A stretch of 64,000 bases of DNA from an uncultured Clostridia bacterium. GTDB lineage: Bacteria; Bacillota; Clostridia; Oscillospirales; Acutalibacteraceae. Below, in pieces: positions 42,701 through 50,123 of the stretch. Every line of letters begins with the position of its first letter. Position 1 is the stretch's first letter. The notes below the pieces were generated by a model. It was given only the letters and a program-made list of their open reading frames with translations. It did not search any database and was not told where the DNA came from. The stretch lies in NCBI GenBank assembly GCA_937920235.1, contig CALGUK010000008.1, forward strand, positions 1-64,000, given 5' to 3'. The translations under genes and the position numbers were made by a program.

Positions 42701-43141
42701 AGGTTCTACATAATCAACAAAATCACATTGTGAATAATATTTATAAGCATTACAGGCAGAAAGCTGTGAGTCATACTGCAAAACATATAAGTTATTATAT
42801 CCGCTTACACAGTCAATCGCATTTTTAATATCGATTTGTTCCTCGGATTTTACTATAAGCCTCTTTGTTTCGAATGCATCATATGATAAACCGTCATAAA
42901 TATCATTATTAGAGCTTGCTGATGATTTAAGAAATCTGTCAACAGAGATTATAGTTCTGTCAATAATGTCGGAACCGGTACCTATGTCCGTGTCGTTTTC
43001 ACGGACTATTTCGGATAGTCTTGATGCAAAATCCTTGAGTTCACTTGTTTCTGCCTCGTTTATAGCAAAAGCAAAAAGACCTTCAGTTAAGGTCGTCATT
43101 AAAAGGACAAATGAAATTATCAAAGACAGTATTTTTTTCAT
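39758..43141 (-). CDS. Secreted subtilase with leucine-rich repeats and dockerin
   Basis: The protein has 1127 residues. The signal peptide is at about 1-26. Peptidase S8 has Asp206 (IIDSGVD), His242 (YGHGTHV), Asn325 (AAGN) and Ser390 (SGTSMASP). Then come a chitobiase-like beta domain (about 465-545) and a BspA-type leucine-rich repeat array (about 570-870) with repeated AFxNC, IGxxAF units. An Ig-like linker follows. The C-terminal type I dockerin has two calcium loops: GDINGDRTVSAIDV and GDMNGDGDITALDV. Dockerins attach enzymes to cohesins on cellulosomes. No cohesin is in the window. It may cleave or tether to host or plant proteins. The arrangement is rare and the call for each domain is strong. 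Confidence 0.9.
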   Translation of the reverse strand: MKKILSLIISFVLLMTTLTEGLFAFAINEAETSELKDFASRLSEIVRENDTDIGTGSDIIDRTIISVDRFLKSSASSNNDIYDGLSYDAFETKRLIVKSEEQIDIKNAIDCVSGYNNLYVLQYDSQLSACNAYKYYSQCDFVDYVEPDIIMYSQEIKGDNDNLVPEIGDISAESSEWLSIKLGFTEIKDKLAQMIKNDFIMVAIIDSGVDTDHSYLEGRLLESDVNLSSSGFVNSPEDDYGHGTHVSGIIAGNTLDNVKIKPYKVLNKNGNGSLSTVATAVDMAVADGARIINLSLTGEGESKRLTEAIDSAVENNVNVVCAAGNKSADLDEMYYSPACIESAITVSATDKDDKLAKFSNYDGPIDIAATGTEIQSSYLDNKFVSMSGTSMASPQVCAGLAIIYSIYDSISALNAEKIVKEYAIFMDENPDENHYGAGLLFLKYILGEKPKTSTPVFSVDSCSFKNSFQVQITCAEPNAKIYYLLVNSENILDSDWTYAEKYSGPITVSRTSKLAAVAFADGMEMSDFKIASYERIIDSEEDYYELNILGYLTGYYGYDADVVVPEKVGSKTVKGVASNAFSDNDSIRSIVLPDSATKINDKAFIGCKRLVSVSGNGVTTIGASAFENSSVEEISFPNLENIGRRAFYNCFKLSDFDFSNVNKIDNYAFQMTPMLSELASDSIEEIGVSAFESSGLEKISLPNAKKINISSFNDCVRLNDAYIPNITSVPVSAFNNCKYLKNIDIPSVVIIEDSGFRNAGLEEFTNDKITDIGLYAFADNPNIKSVYLPNVISAGAYAFQNCSALELVVLTSLNEINNNTFANCNQLLMLDLPSVTSVNRYAFRYSKIQYIRFASVIDIKSLPDTIKGLAVSGTLSSLTGFPSSDFTVFGYENTFAHDWAERNGKSFETVPALMYESTHQIDVNDKYVMIYAAGFNCTYQWYKNTIESNIGGVLIDGATQMYYELPSDDNCAVYYCEIISSDGVNTNKIVTDPILNAPEKRAADYSEYYVAVESALSLDRTQYSADELRQLDELISFDISGLSYSQQSMVDSITGQINTTIEYLTAPVVMGDINGDRTVSAIDVRYALQHAARLITLPPKKLSSGDMNGDGDITALDVRMILQKAAE

Positions 43142-43388
43142 TACTTCTCACCGCAAATAAATTTATATTTTATTATAAATCCTAAAATATTACATTGCAA
43201 TATGTCACGGGAATATAGGACATTAATTATCATTGTGTTGATTAATTTAACTGAATTTCTCATTATTTTATCGGAAAACTCAGGAATATAACTTAAATAA
43301 ATGTATTATAAATTATTTAATAACGACTTGAATTATTGTTGATATAATTATATAATTTGTTAAAATCAAATTTTGGAGGAAATATTTT
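43142..43388 (+). promoter_or_regulatory. Divergent intergenic region with GH43 promoter
   Basis: This stretch of 247 AT-rich bases has no reading frame I can support. The rightward promoter is TTGAAT (43328-43333), 17 bases, TATAAT (43351-43356), and the GH43 ribosome site TTTGGAGGAAAT follows. The leftward promoter for the subtilase was not resolved. Confidence 0.6.
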
Positions 43389-44336
43389 ATGCATTTATTA
43401 AAGATAGATAAAGCGCATTATATCGGTCAGGCTGATCCGTATATTCTGAAAAGTAATAACAGATATTACATTTATGTAACCGGACACGATGCCATTTACG
43501 CTTATCACTCAGATAATCTGTTTGACGGTTGGGAATACTACGGAGCCGTTATGACCGTTGATGGATTAAGCTCATTCTGGGCACCGAGTGTTATTGAGCT
43601 TGACGGCAAATTTTATATGTATAATTCAATGGAAATATACACTGATACCCCTGACCAAGGCGGTCACAGAGGTGCAATGCACGTTTCTGTTGCCGACAAT
43701 CCTCTCGGTCCGTTTGTTAACGCAAAACAGATTTTACATCCGTTTTCAATTGACTCTCATATTGTTCAGAATGAATCTGGACTTTACCTTTTCTATTCTC
43801 AAAACCGATTTGAAGGTAAAAGAATAGGTACCTGCATATATGTTGATAAAATGCTTGATCCGTTCACTCCCTCGGGAAATCCGGTTTTAGTTGTTGAGCC
43901 TACTCTTGATGAAGACATTTACAGAAAAGACAGATATAAAAAGGGACAGCATTGGCACACTATTGAGGGCGCCTTCTATTTTAAAGAAGGAGATTGGCAC
44001 TATCTTATGTATTCGGGCAACTGTTTTGAACAGCCGACTTATTACATTGGCTATGCACGCGCTAAAACTGACGAAACCGATCTGACTAAAATCAAATTTG
44101 AAAAGTATCCCGATGATAACACATATCATCCCGTAATTTCAGCAAACGATTTTGAAGAAGGCACAGGTCATCATTCAATGATAAAGGAAAACGGTCAATG
44201 GTATGCAATATATCACGCCCGTGATTATGATGACGGACTGAATGCAAGCGCGTTTGATGCTAGAAATGCAAGAATATGCAAAATAAATGTCAACGATGGA
44301 ATAATTACAGCAGAAAGATATAAGGACCACATATAA
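43389..44336 (+). CDS. GH43 family glycoside hydrolase (arabinofuranosidase/xylosidase type)
   Basis: This 315-residue five-bladed beta-propeller enzyme has no signal peptide. The three acidic residues of the family are readable: Asp16 (GQADPYI, base), Asp122 (SIDSHIV, pKa modulator) and Glu193 (HTIEGAFYF, acid). FWAPSV near residue 63 is the typical second motif. It would remove terminal arabinose or xylose from imported oligosaccharides inside the cell. The nearby araBAD-type operon supports arabinose. It is a single gene. Confidence 0.88.
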   Translation: MHLLKIDKAHYIGQADPYILKSNNRYYIYVTGHDAIYAYHSDNLFDGWEYYGAVMTVDGLSSFWAPSVIELDGKFYMYNSMEIYTDTPDQGGHRGAMHVSVADNPLGPFVNAKQILHPFSIDSHIVQNESGLYLFYSQNRFEGKRIGTCIYVDKMLDPFTPSGNPVLVVEPTLDEDIYRKDRYKKGQHWHTIEGAFYFKEGDWHYLMYSGNCFEQPTYYIGYARAKTDETDLTKIKFEKYPDDNTYHPVISANDFEEGTGHHSMIKENGQWYAIYHARDYDDGLNASAFDARNARICKINVNDGIITAERYKDHI

Positions 44337-44341
44337 AAACT

Positions 44342-44368
44342 GCAGCAGGAAAATAAAAATCCTGCTGC
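44342..44368 (+). terminator. Terminator of the GH43 gene
   Basis: GCAGCAGGA pairs with TCCTGCTGC, followed by TTATT. Confidence 0.82.
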
Positions 44369-44374
44369 TTATTA

Positions 44375-44403
44375 TTGACATTGAAAATGATATTTGATAA
44401 AAT
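44375..44403 (+). promoter_or_regulatory. Promoter of tRNA-Ser
   Basis: A perfect TTGACA (44375-44380) and TAAAAT (44398-44403) with a 17-base spacer; transcription would start just before the tRNA. Confidence 0.8.
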
Positions 44404-44418
44404 ACATAAGTCAATATT

Positions 44419-44510
44419 GGAGATGTACCCAAGTGGCTGAAGGGTCCGCACTCGAAATGCGGTAGGTCGTTAATAGCGGCGCAAGAGTTCAAATCTCTTC
44501 ATCTCCGCCA
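44419..44510 (+). tRNA. tRNA-Ser(CGA)
   Basis: Acceptor arms GGAGATG and CATCTCC pair, followed by discriminator G and encoded CCA. The anticodon stem CCGCA/TGCGG holds loop CTCGAAA, giving anticodon CGA (codon UCG). A long variable arm (TAGGTCGTTAATAGCGGCGC) is typical of serine tRNAs. T-arm: AGAGTTCAAATCTCT. Confidence 0.96.
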
Positions 44511-44514
44511 AGAT

Positions 44515-44544
44515 AAGAACCCATCTTTGATGGGTTCTTTTTTA
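44515..44544 (+). terminator. Terminator of tRNA-Ser
   Basis: AAGAACCCA and TGGGTTCTT form a 9-bp stem followed by TTTTT. Confidence 0.88.
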
Positions 44545-44550
44545 GTATAA

Positions 44551-44566
44551 TTCTTCATCTCCGTCA
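44551..44566 (+). repeat. Imperfect duplicate of the tRNA-Ser 3' end
   Basis: Sixteen bases (TTCTTCATCTCCGTCA) repeat the tRNA 3' end at 44495-44510 with two changes. This is the pattern left by integrase-mediated insertion or by local duplication. No integrase is nearby. Confidence 0.4.
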
Positions 44567-44572
44567 AACGCA

Positions 44573-44616
44573 GAGAAAATCAGCACTATTGATTTTCTCT
44601 TTTTAAATGTTATAAT
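44573..44616 (+). promoter_or_regulatory. Hairpin with T tract overlapping the GNAT gene promoter
   Basis: GAGAAAATCA and TGATTTTCTC form a perfect 10-bp stem followed by TTTTT (a terminator). Overlapping it is a promoter: TTGATT (44589-44594), 16 bases, TATAAT (44611-44616). Confidence 0.6.
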
Positions 44617-44636
44617 ATGTCAAAGGCGGTATTTAT

Positions 44637-45092
44637 ATGAAGAAATATTCAATTGAAAAACTTGATATTAATGATTACAAAAAGTGTAATAATATCTGGG
44701 ATATGAAAAGGTGTGAATATACCGATAAATTCCGTAAGGAAATAGAAAACGGAAACCGAGTTGTATTTATATATAAAATAAACAGAAATTTCATTGGTGA
44801 AATTGCTTATGTCCTTGATATGAACGACAGCGATTATACAATACCCGGTCAAAGAATTTATATCTCCCGTCTCATTGTAAAAAAAGAATATCGCAATAAA
44901 GGAATCGGCGGAATTCTTATTGATCACATTTTAAATGAAATCAGAATAATGGGATATAAAGAAGCTTCAATAGGAGTTGACAAAGATAATTTAACAGCTC
45001 TGCATCTTTACAAAAAGAAAGGCTTTACCAATGTAATCTTTGAAGGAAGAGACGAATACGGTGAATATTACAAGCTGATGAAAGAGATTTAA
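44637..45092 (+). CDS. GNAT family N-acetyltransferase
   Basis: This 151-residue GNAT protein has the acetyl-CoA pyrophosphate loop YRNKGIGGIL at about 84-93 and the late NLTALHLYKKKGF motif. It is a cytoplasmic enzyme that transfers an acetyl group to an amine; the acceptor is unknown. It lies one base before the anion permease and both share one promoter, so a link between them is possible. The ribosome site AAAGGCGG is moderate. Confidence 0.87.
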   Translation: MKKYSIEKLDINDYKKCNNIWDMKRCEYTDKFRKEIENGNRVVFIYKINRNFIGEIAYVLDMNDSDYTIPGQRIYISRLIVKKEYRNKGIGGILIDHILNEIRIMGYKEASIGVDKDNLTALHLYKKKGFTNVIFEGRDEYGEYYKLMKEI

Positions 45093-45093
45093 T

Positions 45094-46200
45094 ATGATTA
45101 AGGTCAAAAAGTTTTTAAAAAGTGAAATTGTGCTGATAATATCTTTTATTTTAGCTGGTGTATCGGCATTTTTTGTTACACCCAGCAGAGAATATCTTGA
45201 ATATATTGATTTCCGCACATTGGGGCTTTTGTTTTGTCTTATGGCTGTTATGGCAGGGCTTAACAATATCGGTGTATTCAAATACATTGCCGAAAGGCTA
45301 CTTGTGAAGGTTAAGTCAATTTCTGGACTTTCTTTAATTTTAGGCCTGCTTTGCTTCTTTTCTTCAATGATAATCACTAACGATGTGGCTCTTATTACCT
45401 TTGTCCCTTTCACAATAACTGTACTTAAAATATCTGAAAAAACAGATAAGCTTATATGGATAATCTCTGTTGAAACCGTTGCTGCTAATCTGGGAAGTAT
45501 GATAACTCCTATCGGAAATCCGCAAAATCTCTATTTGTTTTCATCGTTTAATATGAATATTACGGATTTTTTTGTTACAATTCTCCCATATGCAGTTTTA
45601 TCGCTTTTTCTTGTTGTGATTTTTTCTATTGCTTCGGGTAAAGGAAAAATTGATTTTAAATCATCGGATTGCAAATATGAGTTTTCAAGGCTTCATATCG
45701 GTATGTTCGTATTTTTATTTTTCCTTTCATTGATGACTGTTTTTCGTATTATACCATATGGACTGACCGTTGCGATAACATTGATTGTTTTACTTTTTGC
45801 CGACAGGAAGGCGCTTCAAAAGGTTGATTACAGCTTATTGCTGACATTTGTTTTTCTGTTCATATTCATTGGAAATCTTGGCAAAATCGAATCGATAAGT
45901 GATGCTCTGAAAACTGTTGTAAAAGGCAACGAAGTGATTATCGGAGTTTTATCAAGTCAGGTAATTTCAAATGTTCCTGCAGCCATTTTACTTTCAAAAT
46001 TCACCGAAAACTTCAGGGACCTGCTCATCGGAGTTAATCTTGGAGGGCTCGGAACACTGATAGCATCAATGGCAAGTCTTATCTCATTCAAATTTATCGC
46101 AAAAGAAAACACTAAAACCGTCAAATATATATTTACCTTTACCGCTATCAATATTGTGTTCTTACTGTTAAATCTGTGCTTATGGTTTATAATTAAATAG
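45094..46200 (+). CDS. SLC13/ArsB-type (ion transporter superfamily) anion permease
   Basis: This 368-residue membrane protein has about ten helices. It has two family motifs: ITNDVALITFVPF (about 94-106) with the ITNDVAL signature, and SNVPAAILLSKF (about 290-301). GNPQNLY (about 140) is the hairpin tip of SLC13/CitMHS carriers. The substrate could be citrate or another dicarboxylate, sulfate or arsenite; the sequence does not decide. It starts one base after the GNAT stop. Confidence 0.85.
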   Translation: MIKVKKFLKSEIVLIISFILAGVSAFFVTPSREYLEYIDFRTLGLLFCLMAVMAGLNNIGVFKYIAERLLVKVKSISGLSLILGLLCFFSSMIITNDVALITFVPFTITVLKISEKTDKLIWIISVETVAANLGSMITPIGNPQNLYLFSSFNMNITDFFVTILPYAVLSLFLVVIFSIASGKGKIDFKSSDCKYEFSRLHIGMFVFLFFLSLMTVFRIIPYGLTVAITLIVLLFADRKALQKVDYSLLLTFVFLFIFIGNLGKIESISDALKTVVKGNEVIIGVLSSQVISNVPAAILLSKFTENFRDLLIGVNLGGLGTLIASMASLISFKFIAKENTKTVKYIFTFTAINIVFLLLNLCLWFIIK

Positions 46201-46204
46201 AAGA

Positions 46205-46240
46205 AAAAAGCGGATGCTCCGATCGGAACGTCCGCTTTTT
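46205..46240. terminator. Bidirectional terminator, permease / araD
   Basis: AAAAAGCGGA and TCCGCTTTTT pair around a loop that itself holds a CCGATCGG palindrome. It lies between convergent genes. Confidence 0.9.
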
Positions 46241-46255
46241 GTATGAAAAAGTGTT

Positions 46256-46951
46256 TTATTTTTTCTGGCCGTAATAAGCATTTGCTCCGTGTTTGCGAAG
46301 ATAGTGCTTGTCAAGCAATTCCTGCTGCATAGGCTGAATATCGGGATTCATCATAAGATTATGCCAGGCCATAAAAGCAAGTTCTTCAAGAACAACAGCA
46401 TTATGAACAGCGTTTTTGGGGTCTGTTCCCCACGAAAACGGACCATGGCTGTGAACGAGAACGGATGGAATTTCATCGGGATTTATTTTTTCAAATGTTT
46501 CTGTTATAACAAATCCCGTTTCAAGCTCGTATTTGCCGTTGATTTCTCTAGGTGTCATCTTTCGTGTGCAGGGAATTTCACCGTAAAAATAATCTCCGTG
46601 AGTCGTACCGAGTGCCGGAATACCCATTCCTGACTGAGCAAAGGTTGTAGCCCAGCGTGAATGAGTGTGAACAACTCCGCCGATGTTCTGAAAGGCATTA
46701 TAAAGAGCAACGTGTGTATCCGTATCTGAAGACGGATTAAGCTCGCCCTCAACCTTTTTGCCTGTTTTAAGGTCAACAACTACCATATCCTCGGGCTTCA
46801 TAGTATTATATTCAACACCTGACGGTTTAATAACCATAAGACCTTTTTCGCGATCTACTCCGGAAACATTTCCCCAAGTAAATGTTACCAACTTATAATA
46901 CGGCAGAAGCATATTTGCCTCATAAACCTCTTGTTTTAACTTTTCAAGCAT
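46256..46951 (-). CDS. araD: L-ribulose-5-phosphate 4-epimerase
   Basis: This 231-residue class II aldolase-fold enzyme has KPSGVEY near residue 43, SSDTDTHVALY (about 78), the zinc histidines THSRWAT and GTTHGDYFYGEIPCTR (split as THGDYF and IPCTR), and SHGPFSWG. It converts L-ribulose 5-phosphate to D-xylulose 5-phosphate, the last step of arabinose entry into the pentose pathway. It is the last gene of the operon kinase-araA-araD, 10 bases after araA. Confidence 0.95.
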   Translation of the reverse strand: MLEKLKQEVYEANMLLPYYKLVTFTWGNVSGVDREKGLMVIKPSGVEYNTMKPEDMVVVDLKTGKKVEGELNPSSDTDTHVALYNAFQNIGGVVHTHSRWATTFAQSGMGIPALGTTHGDYFYGEIPCTRKMTPREINGKYELETGFVITETFEKINPDEIPSVLVHSHGPFSWGTDPKNAVHNAVVLEELAFMAWHNLMMNPDIQPMQQELLDKHYLRKHGANAYYGQKK

Positions 46952-46961
46952 ATATAAGTCC

Positions 46962-48440
46962 TCACTTTAATTTCCAGGCAAGATCCGCAAGAAACAAATC
47001 TTTTTCAAGGCCTGCAACGGTAGTGTCTTTATTGATGTGGACAAATTCAATATCCATCATATTTGCCCAATCCTTCATCTGTTCTGCCGTAACATCATAG
47101 CTAAGAACTGTATGATGAGCACCGCCCGCGGTAATCCAGCACTCAATACCGGTTTCAAGATCGGGCATTGCTCTCCACATTACGCGTGCAACAGGAAGAT
47201 TAGGCATTTCCATAATCGGTTTTACGCACTCAATATCCTGACAGATAAGACGGAGTCTTCCGCCCATATCAACAAGGCTCACAACAATAGCACTTCCTGA
47301 TTTTCCTTCAAAAACAAGTCTTGCAGGATCTTTTTCATTCATACCGATTCCGAGATGATGAGTTTCGATACGCGGCTTTTCGGCTGCCATAGAAGGACAA
47401 ACCTCAAGCATATGAGCACCAAGGCTGTATTCCTCACCCTCAACAAGATGATATGTATAGTCCTCCATAAAGCCTGTACCGCCGTTTTTACCCTCTGCCA
47501 TAGCCTTCATAATAGCAGTCATAGCGGCAACCTTCCAGTCGCCTTCACCGCCGTAGCCATATCCCTGTGCCATAAGATGCTGACTTGCAAGTCCGGGAAG
47601 CTGTTCCATACCGTAAAGGTCCTGGAATGTATTTGAAAATGCCATACAGCCCTCACTGTCAAGCATCTTTTTAATTGCAATTTCTTCGCGAGCCTGGTAG
47701 CGTATTGCTACGATATTATCAGTAGCAATATCGTATTCTACCTTATAAACCTCCATAAGTGAGTCGATTTCTTCATCTGTAACAGCATTCATTTCTTTTA
47801 CAAGATCGCCAACAGCCCAAGTATTAACCTGCCAGCCAAGTTTTGCCTGCACCTCAACCTTGTCGCCTTCTGTAACAGCAACCTCACGCATATTGTCGCC
47901 AAAGCGCATTACCTTAAGTTCTTTACTTACGGCAACACCTACTGCAGAACGCATCCAATCACCCAGACGCGTACGCACACTTTCCTTTGTCCAATGGCCT
48001 GCAATGACCTTACGGGGCATACGAAGTCTTGCGGCAATAAAACCGTGTTCACGGTCACCGTGAGCAGCCTGATTAAGATTCATAAAGTCCATATCTATTT
48101 CGTTGTTGGGTATTTCAACATTATACTGTGTTGCAAGATGGCAATAGGGCTTCTGTAAATCCACAAAACCGTTAATCCACATTTTTGACGGGCTGAAGGT
48201 ATGGCACCACGTGATTATACCTGCACACTTTTTATCGTAGTTTGCCTCTCTGACCACATCTGTAATCTCTTTATTTGTCTTAGCAGTAACCTTATATACA
48301 ATTTTGCAGGGAAGAGAGCCTGATGCGTTAAGCTCGTCAACCATTTCCTGTGCACGAGCGGCAACTGTTTCCAAAACCTCGGGGCCATACAGGAACTGAC
48401 TGCCGACTACAAACCAAAACTCATAATTTTTTAAACTCAT
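46962..48440 (-). CDS. araA: L-arabinose isomerase
   Basis: This 492-residue enzyme converts L-arabinose to L-ribulose. The start NYEFWFVVGSQFLYG is characteristic. TFSPSKMWINGF, NLNQAAHGDREHGF and GEGDWK with EDYTYH are conserved blocks around the Mn2+ site. It lies 13 bases after the kinase in an operon with a clear promoter at 50089-50117. Full length, no defects seen. Confidence 0.96.
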   Translation of the reverse strand: MSLKNYEFWFVVGSQFLYGPEVLETVAARAQEMVDELNASGSLPCKIVYKVTAKTNKEITDVVREANYDKKCAGIITWCHTFSPSKMWINGFVDLQKPYCHLATQYNVEIPNNEIDMDFMNLNQAAHGDREHGFIAARLRMPRKVIAGHWTKESVRTRLGDWMRSAVGVAVSKELKVMRFGDNMREVAVTEGDKVEVQAKLGWQVNTWAVGDLVKEMNAVTDEEIDSLMEVYKVEYDIATDNIVAIRYQAREEIAIKKMLDSEGCMAFSNTFQDLYGMEQLPGLASQHLMAQGYGYGGEGDWKVAAMTAIMKAMAEGKNGGTGFMEDYTYHLVEGEEYSLGAHMLEVCPSMAAEKPRIETHHLGIGMNEKDPARLVFEGKSGSAIVVSLVDMGGRLRLICQDIECVKPIMEMPNLPVARVMWRAMPDLETGIECWITAGGAHHTVLSYDVTAEQMKDWANMMDIEFVHINKDTTVAGLEKDLFLADLAWKLK

Positions 48441-48453
48441 AATAATTTTCTCC

Positions 48454-50055
48454 TTATTTCAAGTTAGCAATAGCAGATTTCTCTACAGCTATAGCCGACT
48501 CATATTTTGAAATATATTTATTAAATCCTTCAACATCTTCGGGATCAGGTTCGATAACACTTGCTTTATAATCCGCAAAAACTCTGTTTTCAAGATAATC
48601 CTCAAGTGTCTCATTATCCGCCTTGTTGACCATATATGCGGCAAGGAGAGCTATACCCCATGCACCGCCCTCACCTGCAGTTTCCATTACGGCAACAGGA
48701 GTGTGCATTGCAGCCGCCATAAGCTTTTGTCCGACAACAGGAGTCTTAAAAAGTCCGCCGTGACCGAGAAGCTTATCTATCTGAACATTTTCCTTTTTAA
48801 AAAGAATGTTCATACCTAATCTGAGCGTAGCCATTGTTCCGTACAGTTGTGCCCTCATAAAATTCGCAAGAGTGAATTTACTGTCAGGCATTCTGACAAG
48901 CAATGGTCTTCCCTCAACAGTGTCGGTAACAGGCTCACCGGAATAATAGTTAAAGCTTATTATTCCGTTACAGTCGGGATCGCCCTTAAGTGCCTCCACA
49001 TAAAGCATATCGTAAAGTGCAGACTTATTAACTTGAACACCGCTGTTGGCAATCACCTCGGAAAAAAGCTTCACAAATGCATCAAGATCAGATGTGCAAG
49101 TATTACAGTGAACCATAGCAACAGGTTTTCCCGTGGGCGTAGTTACCATATCAATTTCCGTATAAACATCCGACAAGGCTTTGTCAAGCACAACCATACC
49201 GAAAATTGACGTTCCTGCTGAAATATTTCCCGTTTTTGCGGCAACGCTGTTTGTTGCAACCATACCTGTTCCCGCATCGCCTTCGGGAGGGCAAAGGGGA
49301 ATACCAGCTTCAAGCTCACCGGTGGGGTCAAGAAGCAATGCACCCTTTGCGGTAAGGTTTCCTGCCTCTTCACCGGCAACAAGGATTTTCGGAAGAATAT
49401 CGAGAAGCTTCCAGCCGTATCCTTTATCCTTGATTTTGGCATCAAATTCCGCAACCATTTGTTCATCATAGCAATTTTTTGTGCTGTCGATCGGGAACAT
49501 TCCTGCCGCTTCACCAATACCTATGACCTTTTCCCCTGTGAGCATCCAATGAACATAGCCTTCAAGAGTTGTGAGAAAATCTATGTCGGAAACGTGACTT
49601 TCACCGTTGATAACAGACTGATAAAGATGTGCTATGCTCCAACGCTGAGGAATATTAAAATTGAAGAGTTTTGTAAGCTCAGACGAGGCATTTTCGGTTA
49701 TCGTATTACGCCAGGTTCTGAATTCTGCAAGCTGTTTCCCCTCTTTGTCAAAAGGAAGATATCCATGCATCATTGCAGAGAAGCCGATGGCTTTAAGTTT
49801 TGTAAGCTTAACGCCGTATTTTTCAAAGACATCCGTTTTAAGATTTTTATATGCATCCTGAAGACCGATCCACACATCCTCCATATGATAAGTCCAGATG
49901 CCGTTTTCCAAACGGTTTTCCCAGCCGTGACTTCCCTGTGCTATCGGATTATGTTTTTCATCAATCAAGACAGCTTTAATGCGGGTTGAACCCATCTCAA
50001 TTCCGAGAACGGCATTACCGCTGATTAAGGTATCAACAATATATTTGTTATCCAT
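48454..50055 (-). CDS. FGGY-family carbohydrate kinase, probable L-ribulokinase
   Basis: This 533-residue FGGY kinase has the phosphate loop GIEMGSTRIKAVLID (19-33), the substrate motif WRNT, and late GHGGLFKTPVVGQKLMA with GEGGAWGIALLA. It is not the classical AraB but the variant of FGGY kinase found in place of it in Clostridia and Bacteroides. Its place ahead of araA and araD makes L-ribulose the expected substrate. It follows its own promoter. The kinase in isolation could be called a xylulokinase. Confidence 0.88.
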   Translation of the reverse strand: MDNKYIVDTLISGNAVLGIEMGSTRIKAVLIDEKHNPIAQGSHGWENRLENGIWTYHMEDVWIGLQDAYKNLKTDVFEKYGVKLTKLKAIGFSAMMHGYLPFDKEGKQLAEFRTWRNTITENASSELTKLFNFNIPQRWSIAHLYQSVINGESHVSDIDFLTTLEGYVHWMLTGEKVIGIGEAAGMFPIDSTKNCYDEQMVAEFDAKIKDKGYGWKLLDILPKILVAGEEAGNLTAKGALLLDPTGELEAGIPLCPPEGDAGTGMVATNSVAAKTGNISAGTSIFGMVVLDKALSDVYTEIDMVTTPTGKPVAMVHCNTCTSDLDAFVKLFSEVIANSGVQVNKSALYDMLYVEALKGDPDCNGIISFNYYSGEPVTDTVEGRPLLVRMPDSKFTLANFMRAQLYGTMATLRLGMNILFKKENVQIDKLLGHGGLFKTPVVGQKLMAAAMHTPVAVMETAGEGGAWGIALLAAYMVNKADNETLEDYLENRVFADYKASVIEPDPEDVEGFNKYISKYESAIAVEKSAIANLK

Positions 50056-50088
50056 ATATTACTCTCCCGATAAAATATAATTTTATTA

Positions 50089-50117
50089 ATTATATCATTA
50101 AAGTGAAAATTCTTCAA
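50089..50117 (-). promoter_or_regulatory. Promoter of the arabinose operon
   Basis: On the minus strand TTGAAG (50117-50112), 17 bases, TATAAT (50094-50089). No operator palindrome was recognised. Confidence 0.75.
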
Positions 50118-50123
50118 TATCAA

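Noticed and set aside
42165..43160. Several plus-strand frames over the subtilase gene
   Set aside because: They are antisense shadows of a strong 1127-residue coding gene.
44551..44566. A second functional tRNA-Ser
   Set aside because: Only the last 16 bases are duplicated; no anticodon or D-arm is present.
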